NCBI GenBank assembly: GCA_031979385.1
Contig: DALZEF010000001.1
Coordinates: 124,001-188,000 of the forward strand
Length of the DNA stretch: 64,000 bases
From: Timonella sp031979385
GTDB lineage: Bacteria > Actinomycetota > Actinomycetes > Actinomycetales > Cellulomonadaceae
Direction of reading: 5' to 3'
Shown here in pieces: positions 44,174 through 51,878 of the stretch. Position 1 is the stretch's first letter; the number at the start of each line of letters is the position of its first letter. The position numbers were made by a program, and so were the translations under genes. The notes beneath the pieces are model-generated. The model saw only the letters and a program-made list of their open reading frames with translations, did no database searches and was not told where the DNA came from.

Positions 44174-44806
44174 ATGGCCACCACTAAACAGCAGCCTAAG
44201 TCGCTTTGGTCCAACCTAACCCTCGATTCATTCGGATATTCGAGGGTCGCAGTCGTTTTGACCGGTTCGAACGTCACCCAGGTCATGCCGTATTGGATCG
44301 AGTGGGCTCAAGAGGCTGCTCCTGACACCGAGTTCCGAGTCATCATGCGGGAGACCGCGCACCGATTCATCACACGCAACTCAATTGAGAGTAGGCTGCG
44401 CAAAAGAGTCGCCGATGATTCGTGGGGCGACCAGCTCATCGCTGAACACATTGAACTCGCTGAGTGGGCTGAATTAATCGTCATTTATCCAGCTACCTTG
44501 GATTATTGTTCTCGCCTGGCCCACGGTATCTCTGACTCCCCCTCAATCCTTGCCGCACTCTCAACACATGCAGCCGTCGCAGTAGCTCCGGCACTTCCTC
44601 CGCGAGCGCTAGACAACCCAGTGACCTCATCCGTTCTGGATCGACTGCGGGAACCAACAAACTTCCTACTCATCGACCCGGTTCCTGGCCCCAGCGAATC
44701 GAGCGATATCGCCCTCGCTTGGGTGCCTCCCCCGTTTCCCGCGGTCCTGCGAGCCGCCGAATCGTTCCGAGAGGCACAAGCCACCACACGTCAAGAGTCA
44801 GCATGA
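44174..44806 (+). CDS. Peptide cysteine-decarboxylase-type flavoprotein (LanD-like)
   Basis: 210 residues of the HFCD flavoprotein family. The flavin-site motif is YPATLDYCSRLAHGISD (the family's Pro-Ala-Ser/Thr ... Ala-x-Gly ... Asp pattern). A later AVAVAPALPP stands in for the usual PAMN substrate clamp, and an early VLTGSNV matches the first flavin loop. In RiPP pathways these enzymes oxidatively decarboxylate the C-terminal Cys to an enethiol, giving AviCys/AviMeCys. Both precursors here end in Cys, which fits. It overlaps the next gene by 4 bp. A coenzyme A-type decarboxylase is unlikely in this context. Confidence 0.8.
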   Translation: MATTKQQPKSLWSNLTLDSFGYSRVAVVLTGSNVTQVMPYWIEWAQEAAPDTEFRVIMRETAHRFITRNSIESRLRKRVADDSWGDQLIAEHIELAEWAELIVIYPATLDYCSRLAHGISDSPSILAALSTHAAVAVAPALPPRALDNPVTSSVLDRLREPTNFLLIDPVPGPSESSDIALAWVPPPFPAVLRAAESFREAQATTRQESA

Positions 44807-45624
44807 ACACAGCTATCCGTACCCTTGAATCAGGCCTATTGAAAACCTCAGTGTTCCGGGAACCGCAAGGGGCCCGGTGGGTCCACCACGTTGGAGAACA
44901 AGCACCGCTGCTGTTTGTTGACCACGCCACGATTCCACTCAGCGTCCAACAGCAGGTGGGCTCGGGCGTAGTTTTCGGAAGCGGGTCAGCCACGATGCGC
45001 GAATACCACACCGCTGGCGCCGTGATGATGTTGGATCTGCTGACCGTTTCTGACGAGAAGGCTCTTGCCGCAGCAGGAACAGGATGGGGACTGGCGTTAA
45101 AGGAGTTGCACGCTGTTGCCACTACCCCCGACCACACGTTAGACGCTCCCCGCACCCTACACAGGGCACAGGTCTGGCTCAATGGTTGGGAACCCGCACA
45201 GTCTATTCTGCAACCGTATCTCCCGATTTTGCACGCCTGGGTCGAGGAGATGCGTACGTCCGGCCCGGTCCTGACCCACGGTTACCCCGGTATGGCGCAT
45301 TGGGTCACGCAGGCGGAAGGCACACATGGTGCACTACTCACCGGTGAAGATCTCGGTGTTGCATCCCGGGCTTACGATCTGACGTGGGTGTTGGGTGAGA
45401 TCGCGGAACTCCGCGCGTTCTACCCGCAACTAGGGTCACCGCTAGATGTCCTTGAGGAAAATTTCCGGACCGCTTACGGCCTCGCTATCTCTACGGCCAC
45501 CGAGCGGACCGGAATCGCCTACCGGCTTATTCACCATGCGTACGACTGGCATCACTACGCCGGAGCCTCCATCGCTGATGCCCAACGTCTCGTACACCTT
45601 GCAACCCATTACCTACACCCGTAA
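44803..45624 (+). CDS. APH-fold protein lacking kinase residues, likely third synthetase component
   Basis: 273 residues. The C-terminal part has the shape of an APH lobe: GPVLTHGYPGMAHWV (159-167) sits where the HxD catalytic loop belongs, and LLTGEDLGVASRAYDLTWVLGEI where the metal-Asp segment belongs. The catalytic Asp is Tyr161 and the DxD-type metal residue is missing, so it should not phosphorylate. A pseudokinase in the position of the third subunit (LanX) of class V synthetases could bind leader or act in cyclisation. The assignment to that role is inference. Confidence 0.6.
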   Translation: MNTAIRTLESGLLKTSVFREPQGARWVHHVGEQAPLLFVDHATIPLSVQQQVGSGVVFGSGSATMREYHTAGAVMMLDLLTVSDEKALAAAGTGWGLALKELHAVATTPDHTLDAPRTLHRAQVWLNGWEPAQSILQPYLPILHAWVEEMRTSGPVLTHGYPGMAHWVTQAEGTHGALLTGEDLGVASRAYDLTWVLGEIAELRAFYPQLGSPLDVLEENFRTAYGLAISTATERTGIAYRLIHHAYDWHHYAGASIADAQRLVHLATHYLHP

Positions 45625-45636
45625 GGAGCGTGGACC

Positions 45637-46866
45637 ATGCCCATAACTCGCCAATCGCTCTACGTGTTTGACCGCACCCATAGCGCCACCGGCACCGAAC
45701 TTGTTATTGTGCGTGACCCTAACGCATTGAATGACGCTGTGTCGGTGAGCGTTCGGGCTGGCATGCGCGATGAGAAACCTGGTCAAGAGGGAATGATGCA
45801 CCTTTTGGAGCACGTCATCTACCAGGACAGCGAGAACTTCACTGCCGCCGAACGAGAAGCAACTCTCCACGGCGGTGTTCTTGGGGGTAATACCCACATG
45901 GAGTACATGGAGTTTTACGAGTTGTCACAAACGGGTTCCGCTCTTGCAATGGTGGATCGGATGCTTGACCAGGTGTTTCATCCTGCCGTGCATGCTCACC
46001 AGGTAGCAGAGCAGATTCAGGCTGTAGCAACGGAACGTGCCAACCGCCTAGCTCCCGCTCCTGGCGAGGTTTTGCCGTGGCCACACCTCACCCAACGTGC
46101 CTGGCTAGATCACGCTCACAACCACGACGGCACAGGAAATGTGGACCTTGAAGGGCGAGCCACTTCTGAGACGCTACGCTCCCTCCACGAACAATACTTC
46201 CACGCCGCAAACACCGTGGTGTGTATTGTCACCTCGCAAGATCCCGACAGTATTCGAGACAAAGCGGCCGCTCTCCTTGAGCAGTACATCCCCAGCCGTG
46301 CGCCCACTTATCCGGTTCACACTCACGCAAAATCACCCAGCGAGAGCAGCCACATAACCGTTCAGGATTCTAAGCAGAGGTTCCGTCATGCACGCACCAT
46401 CACGGTCACCCAATTGCCTCCAGACCTTCCGCCAGCTGGCCCAATCATCGCCGCTGAAGCTCTGAAAACTGTGCCACGGTTAGACGCGAGCGCTGGGCTC
46501 TTTGGGCCATTCGATATTGCGTACGATGATCTGTTCGTACTTGTAGACGACACATCCATCAGTATTAGACCCGAGGATAGATTACGCGCCGTGCTGAGCC
46601 TCACCGATCAGGACCTGCAGCGGTGCGTAAATCAGGCACTTTTCCTGATCGAGAAGCAAGTGCACGACACGGGTCAACTAGCCCGCACTATTGCCAGAGA
46701 CACACTCCTGAGGTCCATCCCCGATTTCACACTCAATGCTATCGACCAGCTCGGTGGACTGCTCGCGGCCCCGTACGACACCCGTGGCCTCATCACCCAG
46801 ACCGTTGACCGGCTCGCTTCTCAACCAGCTATCAGTACTACGATCCAGACGGGAATTGACCTGTGA
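45637..46866 (+). CDS. M16-family zinc peptidase, catalytic subunit
   Basis: 409 residues. The inverted zinc motif HLLEH is at 55-59 (His55, Glu58, His59), with the downstream Glu-containing helix AEQIQAVATERANRL in the usual place. It overlaps the next gene by 4 bp. With that non-catalytic partner it would form an M16B heterodimer. Such pairs have been linked to leader removal in lanthipeptide clusters, and no other protease is in this cluster. There is no signal peptide, so cleavage would be intracellular, before export. Confidence 0.85.
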   Translation: MPITRQSLYVFDRTHSATGTELVIVRDPNALNDAVSVSVRAGMRDEKPGQEGMMHLLEHVIYQDSENFTAAEREATLHGGVLGGNTHMEYMEFYELSQTGSALAMVDRMLDQVFHPAVHAHQVAEQIQAVATERANRLAPAPGEVLPWPHLTQRAWLDHAHNHDGTGNVDLEGRATSETLRSLHEQYFHAANTVVCIVTSQDPDSIRDKAAALLEQYIPSRAPTYPVHTHAKSPSESSHITVQDSKQRFRHARTITVTQLPPDLPPAGPIIAAEALKTVPRLDASAGLFGPFDIAYDDLFVLVDDTSISIRPEDRLRAVLSLTDQDLQRCVNQALFLIEKQVHDTGQLARTIARDTLLRSIPDFTLNAIDQLGGLLAAPYDTRGLITQTVDRLASQPAISTTIQTGIDL

Positions 46867-47771
46867 AACTCTTAACCTCCCCCACTGCGGTCTACGTCAC
46901 TAACGAACCACGTACCCGGTTCGTTTTCGCTACTCTCGGATGGATCATTCCAGGTCCGCAAGCACAAGAGTTACGCACCCGGCTGACAGAGCGCCTTAGC
47001 AAGATGCACGGTCAAGGGCAGTTAATACATGAAACTTGGTCACACTCGTTAGGAGTGCTGACACTCACCCTTACCTTGGTTCCACCGGCATCCGCTGAGA
47101 ACGTCCCGAACTATCTACTTGAGCTCACCCATGACGAATCTCCGAACGCACTTTCAATCGTCGCGCCACCGGTTGTTAGTGATCGCCTCCGAGCCGCAGA
47201 CGATACGGCCTTGGACGAGATAGTTGTGTTCCCAGCCTTGCAGCCGCTTCGAAGCAACATGCAACAGCGCCGAATTGATGGATTTGAGCAGGTGCTGATC
47301 GCCGGTGCTGCTCCGCGTGGCAATCACGCGGCCAGTTTCCTGGCGTTGTGCCTTCTCTCAGCAGGCCCAGGGACCCTGCTTCCGGATTCGATAGAGGCTC
47401 CGGGCTTGGGATCAGTGAACGTCACGCGAACACTGACGGGGCATACACCTTCACTACTGTGGCAGGTTGTCACGCAGAGCAGTGGGTTTGAAGTCCTGCA
47501 ACGCACTTTGGAGGTCATAGATGTGTTTGCTGGCGATGTCCCCTCCCAGAAGTTCGAACTCGCCCGGGAGTTCGCTCAAGCTAACCTGTCTCGTGCATGG
47601 CGCAACCCTATTGAACTGTCACAAAACGTTGTGCGGTACGAACTCATGGGGTGGGGCGGCATCCTGATTGAGCAACCCCGTGAAGCTTTATCTCAAGCAG
47701 ACAGTTTGGATGCAGGGAAATCCCTCATCGACTTTACGGTCCCTATTCGGGAGGTGCTGGGCCTAACGTAG
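46863..47771 (+). CDS. M16-family peptidase, non-catalytic partner
   Basis: 302 residues. It shares the M16 fold (VYVTNEPRTRFVFATLGWIIPG at the N-terminus, RAWRNPIELSQNVVRYELMGWGG near the C-terminus) but has no HxxEH motif. The ATG lies in the stop of the catalytic subunit gene (ATGA-like overlap), which implies equal amounts of both. Non-zinc M16 subunits normally provide the substrate cavity wall and Arg/Tyr contacts. It is the last gene of the RiPP operon and converges on the response-regulator gene at 47802. Confidence 0.75.
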   Translation: MKLLTSPTAVYVTNEPRTRFVFATLGWIIPGPQAQELRTRLTERLSKMHGQGQLIHETWSHSLGVLTLTLTLVPPASAENVPNYLLELTHDESPNALSIVAPPVVSDRLRAADDTALDEIVVFPALQPLRSNMQQRRIDGFEQVLIAGAAPRGNHAASFLALCLLSAGPGTLLPDSIEAPGLGSVNVTRTLTGHTPSLLWQVVTQSSGFEVLQRTLEVIDVFAGDVPSQKFELAREFAQANLSRAWRNPIELSQNVVRYELMGWGGILIEQPREALSQADSLDAGKSLIDFTVPIREVLGLT

Positions 47772-47801
47772 TCTCGTCTAGTCTGCACGACCCGCAAATA
47801 C

Positions 47802-48479
47802 TTAGGTAGTCGAATAGCTTTCAGGCAGAATAATTCCCCTGTCGATGGCAATCATTAATACCTGAACTCTGTCGCGTGCGCCCAGTTTTTCAAGGATTTT
47901 GGCGAATCTTGCTTTTACCGTGGACTCTGTAACAAATAGTTCCTCTGCCATCTCACGCGTGTTCATGCCGCGGGCAAGTAACTGGATTACTTCGATCTCT
48001 TTGTCCGTCAGGAGGCTAAGGACTTCTGGGTCTGCCTCTCGCTGAATAGGTTTGGACTGTTCGAGACCAGCCACTACGTGACGCGCTACGGCGGGGGCAA
48101 CAACGGAATCACCTTTCGCTACGGCGTGCACTGCCGCAATGAGTTCTTTGGGCTGAATATCCTTGACAAGATATCCCGAAGCGCCCGCTCGAAGAAGATC
48201 AACAACGTATCGGTCGCTAGAAAAGGTGGTAAGCCCTAGGACAGCGACCTCAGGATACTTCCTGCGGATGATCGAAGTAGCCTCGACTCCGTTCATCCCC
48301 GGCATCTGCATGTCCATGAGCACCACGTGTGGTTTGAGCGAACCAGCCTGCGTTACTGCCGCCTGCCCATCAGCGGCTTCTCCCACAATCTCAATTCCGG
48401 GATCGGATGATAGATAGTCACGCAGTGCTGCTCTGGTTAGGTGTTCATCATCAACGAGTACTACTCTTACCGCAGTCAC
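47802..48479 (-). CDS. NarL-type response regulator 1
   Basis: 225 residues. The receiver has VDDEHL, phospho-Asp in HVVLMDMQMPGMNG and YLVKDIQ; the LuxR-type helix-turn-helix is LTDKEIEVIQLLARGMNTREMAEELFVTESTV. It overlaps the kinase gene by 4 bp. It is a close paralogue of the regulator at 54858-55526 (LRAGASGYLVKD, VLMDMQMPGMNGV in both). It is 30 bp from the end of the RiPP operon and is the best candidate to control it. Confidence 0.93.
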   Translation of the reverse strand: MTAVRVVLVDDEHLTRAALRDYLSSDPGIEIVGEAADGQAAVTQAGSLKPHVVLMDMQMPGMNGVEATSIIRRKYPEVAVLGLTTFSSDRYVVDLLRAGASGYLVKDIQPKELIAAVHAVAKGDSVVAPAVARHVVAGLEQSKPIQREADPEVLSLLTDKEIEVIQLLARGMNTREMAEELFVTESTVKARFAKILEKLGARDRVQVLMIAIDRGIILPESYSTT

Positions 48480-49762
48480 GGCTTCTCCTGGAGTGTCTTG
48501 TTCCGGTCTAGTTCTGTGATGACGTCGTCGATATCAATGCTTCCGCCGAGGCCAGTAAGCGGAATTTCAATTACTGTGCACCACATTTCGCCGATTGCTC
48601 GCGCTTGGACTGTTCCCCCAAAAACTTCTGCACGAGCTTTGAGAGCTTCCATTCCGGTGTGCGAACTCATCACTGGTTTTTTGTGCGAGATCTTGTTTTG
48701 GGTGCTGAGGGTGACGTAGTCGTTATTGACGGTGAGATTCATGAGCGCACGTGTGTGTGGTTCACCATGCTTGACCATGTTTGTTGCAAGTTCCCTGATC
48801 GTGCGCCGTAGCACTTGGCGCACACTGGTGGGGATCGCGGCCATTTCGCCTTCGATTAGCCGCTCTACTTGGAAGTCCGCACGTTCCACGGAATCGGCTA
48901 CTTCGTTGAAGTCTTGAATGAGTCCTAGTGCCGTAGTTGTTTCTCCCGATCCGCTCAGCAATGCGAGGAGATCCTCCACGGTATCGGTGGCTGCCGCCTG
49001 GGTGTCGTTTTCGGCTGAATCGCGCAGTACCACCAAGAGGCTTCTGAGGTCTTGGATCGTTTGTTGGGCCGCTGTTCCGATACTTGCCAGCATTTGTTTG
49101 GTGTGGTCGAGGTTGTCGCTGAACTCGGCCCTGCGCGCCTGCATAGCGATGATGGTGATGTCATGTGCCACGATGTCGTGAAGTTCGTAGGCGAGTTGTT
49201 GGCGTTCTTCTCGGCGTGCTTGAAGTTGCTTCTCGCGTGCTTCTACGAGTTCTTTGTCTTTCGCGTCAACTTTCTGGAACAGCAGGCTGACCATGAACCC
49301 GGCTCCCACGAATAGAGCAAAGACGGAGACATAGTAGGAAAAGAACTTCCACATCCCCTCGGGTACACGTGTTAGTGCGAGACATTGAATCGCCACGACC
49401 ATGCCCGTGAAGTAGACCGCTTGTTTCCTTGGGAATAGCGCCCACGTAGAGAACAGAATAATCGATGTAGCGATCCCAAATCCTTGGAGCAACTGACTCT
49501 CAGGGGGGACAAAGAACACGATCGGAAGGGACAACAACAGTGTGACTGCGCCAGCGAGTGGGCTGATGATCAGCGCTACGGCTGGGGCAAAGGGCAAGGC
49601 AAAGTCAGCGACACCGAGTGCCGTTTGGAAATCTATCTCAGGTCGGCGTAGATCCTCTATGACTCCCACCGTTATGAGGATAGCTAGTACCGGTTTGATG
49701 ACTTTGGGCGCGGGTATTGGCCTGATGTCACGCGTCCACGCGAGCCATTCGCTTCCCCTCAT
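48476..49762 (-). CDS. NarL-family sensor histidine kinase 1, candidate peptide receptor
   Basis: About 428 residues. The start is placed at 49762 (MRGSEWLAWTRDIRPIPAP) because the paralogous kinase aligns from there (LFGWTRNIRPVPWP); the frame extends to 49888. Five or six membrane helices span residues 20-170. The HisKA_3 His is in LAYELHDIVAHDITIIAMQARRAE, and the ATPase domain follows, ending near residue 395. A coiled-coil linker rich in Lys/Arg/Glu precedes the His box. A small secreted peptide is encoded divergently 187 bp upstream and may be its ligand. Confidence 0.88.
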   Translation of the reverse strand: MRGSEWLAWTRDIRPIPAPKVIKPVLAILITVGVIEDLRRPEIDFQTALGVADFALPFAPAVALIISPLAGAVTLLLSLPIVFFVPPESQLLQGFGIATSIILFSTWALFPRKQAVYFTGMVVAIQCLALTRVPEGMWKFFSYYVSVFALFVGAGFMVSLLFQKVDAKDKELVEAREKQLQARREERQQLAYELHDIVAHDITIIAMQARRAEFSDNLDHTKQMLASIGTAAQQTIQDLRSLLVVLRDSAENDTQAAATDTVEDLLALLSGSGETTTALGLIQDFNEVADSVERADFQVERLIEGEMAAIPTSVRQVLRRTIRELATNMVKHGEPHTRALMNLTVNNDYVTLSTQNKISHKKPVMSSHTGMEALKARAEVFGGTVQARAIGEMWCTVIEIPLTGLGGSIDIDDVITELDRNKTLQEKP

Positions 49763-49853
49763 ACAAGCGAGTATGCCGGATTTGTACGTTAGCGGTCCAC
49801 CGTGTACCACCTGCTGACACACAAACCGATTAACGTTCGCGCATATCCCTAAG

Positions 49854-49877
49854 ACCAAAAGAAAACTGTTCTTTGGT
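49854..49877. promoter_or_regulatory. Imperfect dyad in the kinase 1/peptide 1 divergent promoter
   Basis: ACCAAAAGAA-aactg-TTCTTTGGT, an inverted repeat with one extra base in the left arm. Its right half TGTTCTTTGG resembles the reverse of the dyads in front of the RiPP cluster (TGTCCTTTGG). Confidence 0.45.
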
Positions 49878-49949
49878 ATAGATGTCATCTAACAAGTTGA
49901 AGACAGGATTGAACCATCAAATCAGATCTCACTGAGAGGTTCTCCAGTC

Positions 49950-50099
49950 ATGAAGTTCGCGGTCTCATTCGTCCTGATCGTTAGTTTTATCTCCGGCCAA
50001 TACGGAGCGCAGCAGTTTGACCGCCACGGGCACAGTGAGGTCACACAGATCAACTCCGTGCACTTTGGGTGGTTCAGAGGCTGCCCGTTCTTCTGCTGA
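49950..50099 (+). CDS. Short secreted peptide 1 (candidate signal for kinase 1)
   Basis: 49 residues. The N-terminus MKFAVSFVLIVSFISGQYGA looks like a signal peptide. The tail HFGWFRGCPFFC ends with two Cys separated by three residues at the very C-terminus. GAGAGG precedes the ATG by 10 bases. It is transcribed away from the kinase 1 gene. A paralogous arrangement exists at 56957-57148. The two tail Cys could form a disulfide or a thiolactone ring in a mature peptide. I know of no exact family for it. Confidence 0.65.
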   Translation: MKFAVSFVLIVSFISGQYGAQQFDRHGHSEVTQINSVHFGWFRGCPFFC

Positions 50100-50155
50100 T
50101 TGGCTGAAAGACCTCGCGTAACACCAGCCTCAAAGCAGTTGCGTGAGCGTGGCTT

Positions 50156-50195
50156 AACTGGGTGGATGGGAAGCAGGGGTCCTATCCACCCAGTT
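50156..50195. terminator. Hairpin between peptide 1 and the PLP decarboxylase
   Basis: AACTGGGTGGAT (50156-50167) pairs perfectly with ATCCACCCAGTT (50184-50195), 16-nt loop. It lies between convergent genes; the U-tract is absent. Confidence 0.65.
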
Positions 50196-50243
50196 GAGCG
50201 ACTGGCCGGGCGAGTTCACTGAGCGGCCATGGCGCTAGCCGTA

Positions 50244-51878
50244 TCATCGATCAACCCCATCCAGCACCCAGTGCTCCGGTATCCCCAGTTTGGAGTCGCC
50301 CGGTGTGGCCACGAGATTCGCCGCAAGTGGAAGCTGATGCGATGCGCTCTCCAAGATGTGCATGAGGTAGCCGCCCGTGTTTGGGAAGGCAATCAAGTCA
50401 CCCACCTGAACGCCGTTCGGGAAGTCGATGCTCCGCCGCAGGATCAGTTCTTCCTCAATGCAGTATGAGCCCACGAGGAACGCGCCGCTCAACGAGTCAG
50501 ACGGCGCAGACGGATCGGACGACGCGAGGTGTCCAAGATCAGATGAGGACCCGGACGCGACGGGTTGAGGCGAGCGCCTGATCAGCACAGGGTCAACCAG
50601 GAAATCCGCCGAGGTCGAGCGCACTTGGGTCCGGTTCATGTACAGCCCCACGAGCGGCACCCCATCTGAGGTGTGCTTCCGAAACGCCACCTGCGCGATG
50701 GTCATGCCGCAGCCGTCCAGTAGGCTTCGGCCCGGCTCGCAACGCAGTTCGATCTTCTGGGATCGCAACTCATCCGCAACTGTCCCGCCGTCACTCCCCG
50801 CGGGTGCGCTGAGGATCTGGCGCAACCACTCCCCTCGCGTGACCGCCTGATAATACGGATAGGTGGTTGGTGATGGCCGGTCCGCCTCGTGATCCACGAG
50901 ACCCAGGGTGTCGCCACGCCAGGTGGGTCCAGACCCGGTAATGCCAGACCCAGTAACACCGGCTCCTAGGCCACCGGGCCGAGCCGGGGTGGTGGTATCA
51001 CCGTTCGCCCCAGACCGCCCCACTGCAACGACATCCTCCCCAAGGCCACCTGTGCCCACTCCTGCCGCGTCCAAGGCACCAGCGTCCGCACTAGCAGCGA
51101 CGGCCCGCCAGAACTCCTGCCACTGCGCCTTCGAGTCGAGGTAGGACATGGGGATTCCGCCGCCCATGTCGATGAACTCCACAGGGTGACCCAGGGACCG
51201 CAATTGATCGGCGAACGTCAGGGCCTGCCGCAACCCTATAGCGCGATGCTCGGCGGAGTACCCATTGAGGTGGAAGTGAATCCCCGTGATGCTCAGCGAC
51301 TCGACCGCACAAGAACCTAGAGCCTCGAGCCATTGCCCCGCGGCCAGTCCAAATCTGGTGGGCGGGATTTCAGGGTCAAGGACGGATAACCGGAGAGCTA
51401 TCTGTGCCGGTACGCTGCCACCGGTGGCTCGGGCACTGATGAGCGCAAGTTCGTCGGCGTTGTCCACGCTGATCGTCACCCCGCCCGCGAGCGCCGCGTC
51501 GATCGCTGCCGGGGTTTTGGTGGCTGCGCTGAAGATGATGGCGTGGCCGGGGATGCCGAGGTTGAGGCATTGTTCGAGTTCTCGCTGGGAGGCGACGTCG
51601 ATTCCGGCTCCGGCCCGGTGGGCGGCGAGGGCTGCGCCGTGGGTTTTGTTGGCTTTGCGTGCGAAGAACACCTGGAAGGCGATCTGGTGTTGGGCGGCGG
51701 CGTCCCGTAGCTCGTCTATGTTGCGGCGCATGGGCTCGAAGTTGTGGACGTTGAGGGGCGATCCGTGCTGTTCAACGAGGGCTGCGCACAACTGGGCATC
51801 TTGGGTGAGCGCGTCCATCCAGGGCTCGGTGCGTGCGGTGAGTGGTGGGGTGCCGTGGCAGTCGAGTTGTTGTGTCAT
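50244..51878 (-). CDS. Group IV PLP-dependent decarboxylase-like enzyme (Y4yA/SbnH-like)
   Basis: 544 residues of the alanine-racemase-fold decarboxylase family (DapDC/ornithine-decarboxylase type). The PLP Lys is in VFFARKANKTHGAAL, the phosphate region is further on as FIDMGGGIP, and CEPGRSLLDGCG is the conserved Cys/Gly loop. An insert of about 60 Gly/Thr/Pro-rich residues at about 275-340 (ATPARPGGLGAGVTGSG) is unusual and may be a flexible loop. The ATG at 51878 overlaps the stop of the FAD-protein gene (ATGA) and follows GGAGGG. With the SbnA-like synthase it resembles the amino-acid-building pairs of siderophore-type pathways. The substrate is unknown. Confidence 0.8.
   Translation of the reverse strand: MTQQLDCHGTPPLTARTEPWMDALTQDAQLCAALVEQHGSPLNVHNFEPMRRNIDELRDAAAQHQIAFQVFFARKANKTHGAALAAHRAGAGIDVASQRELEQCLNLGIPGHAIIFSAATKTPAAIDAALAGGVTISVDNADELALISARATGGSVPAQIALRLSVLDPEIPPTRFGLAAGQWLEALGSCAVESLSITGIHFHLNGYSAEHRAIGLRQALTFADQLRSLGHPVEFIDMGGGIPMSYLDSKAQWQEFWRAVAASADAGALDAAGVGTGGLGEDVVAVGRSGANGDTTTPARPGGLGAGVTGSGITGSGPTWRGDTLGLVDHEADRPSPTTYPYYQAVTRGEWLRQILSAPAGSDGGTVADELRSQKIELRCEPGRSLLDGCGMTIAQVAFRKHTSDGVPLVGLYMNRTQVRSTSADFLVDPVLIRRSPQPVASGSSSDLGHLASSDPSAPSDSLSGAFLVGSYCIEEELILRRSIDFPNGVQVGDLIAFPNTGGYLMHILESASHQLPLAANLVATPGDSKLGIPEHWVLDGVDR

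Noticed and set aside
39309..47771. Reading the RiPP cluster as a thioamitide pathway
   Set aside because: Thioamitide clusters also use APH-like, HopA1-like and flavoprotein enzymes, but need YcaO and TfuA for thioamides; neither is in the window.
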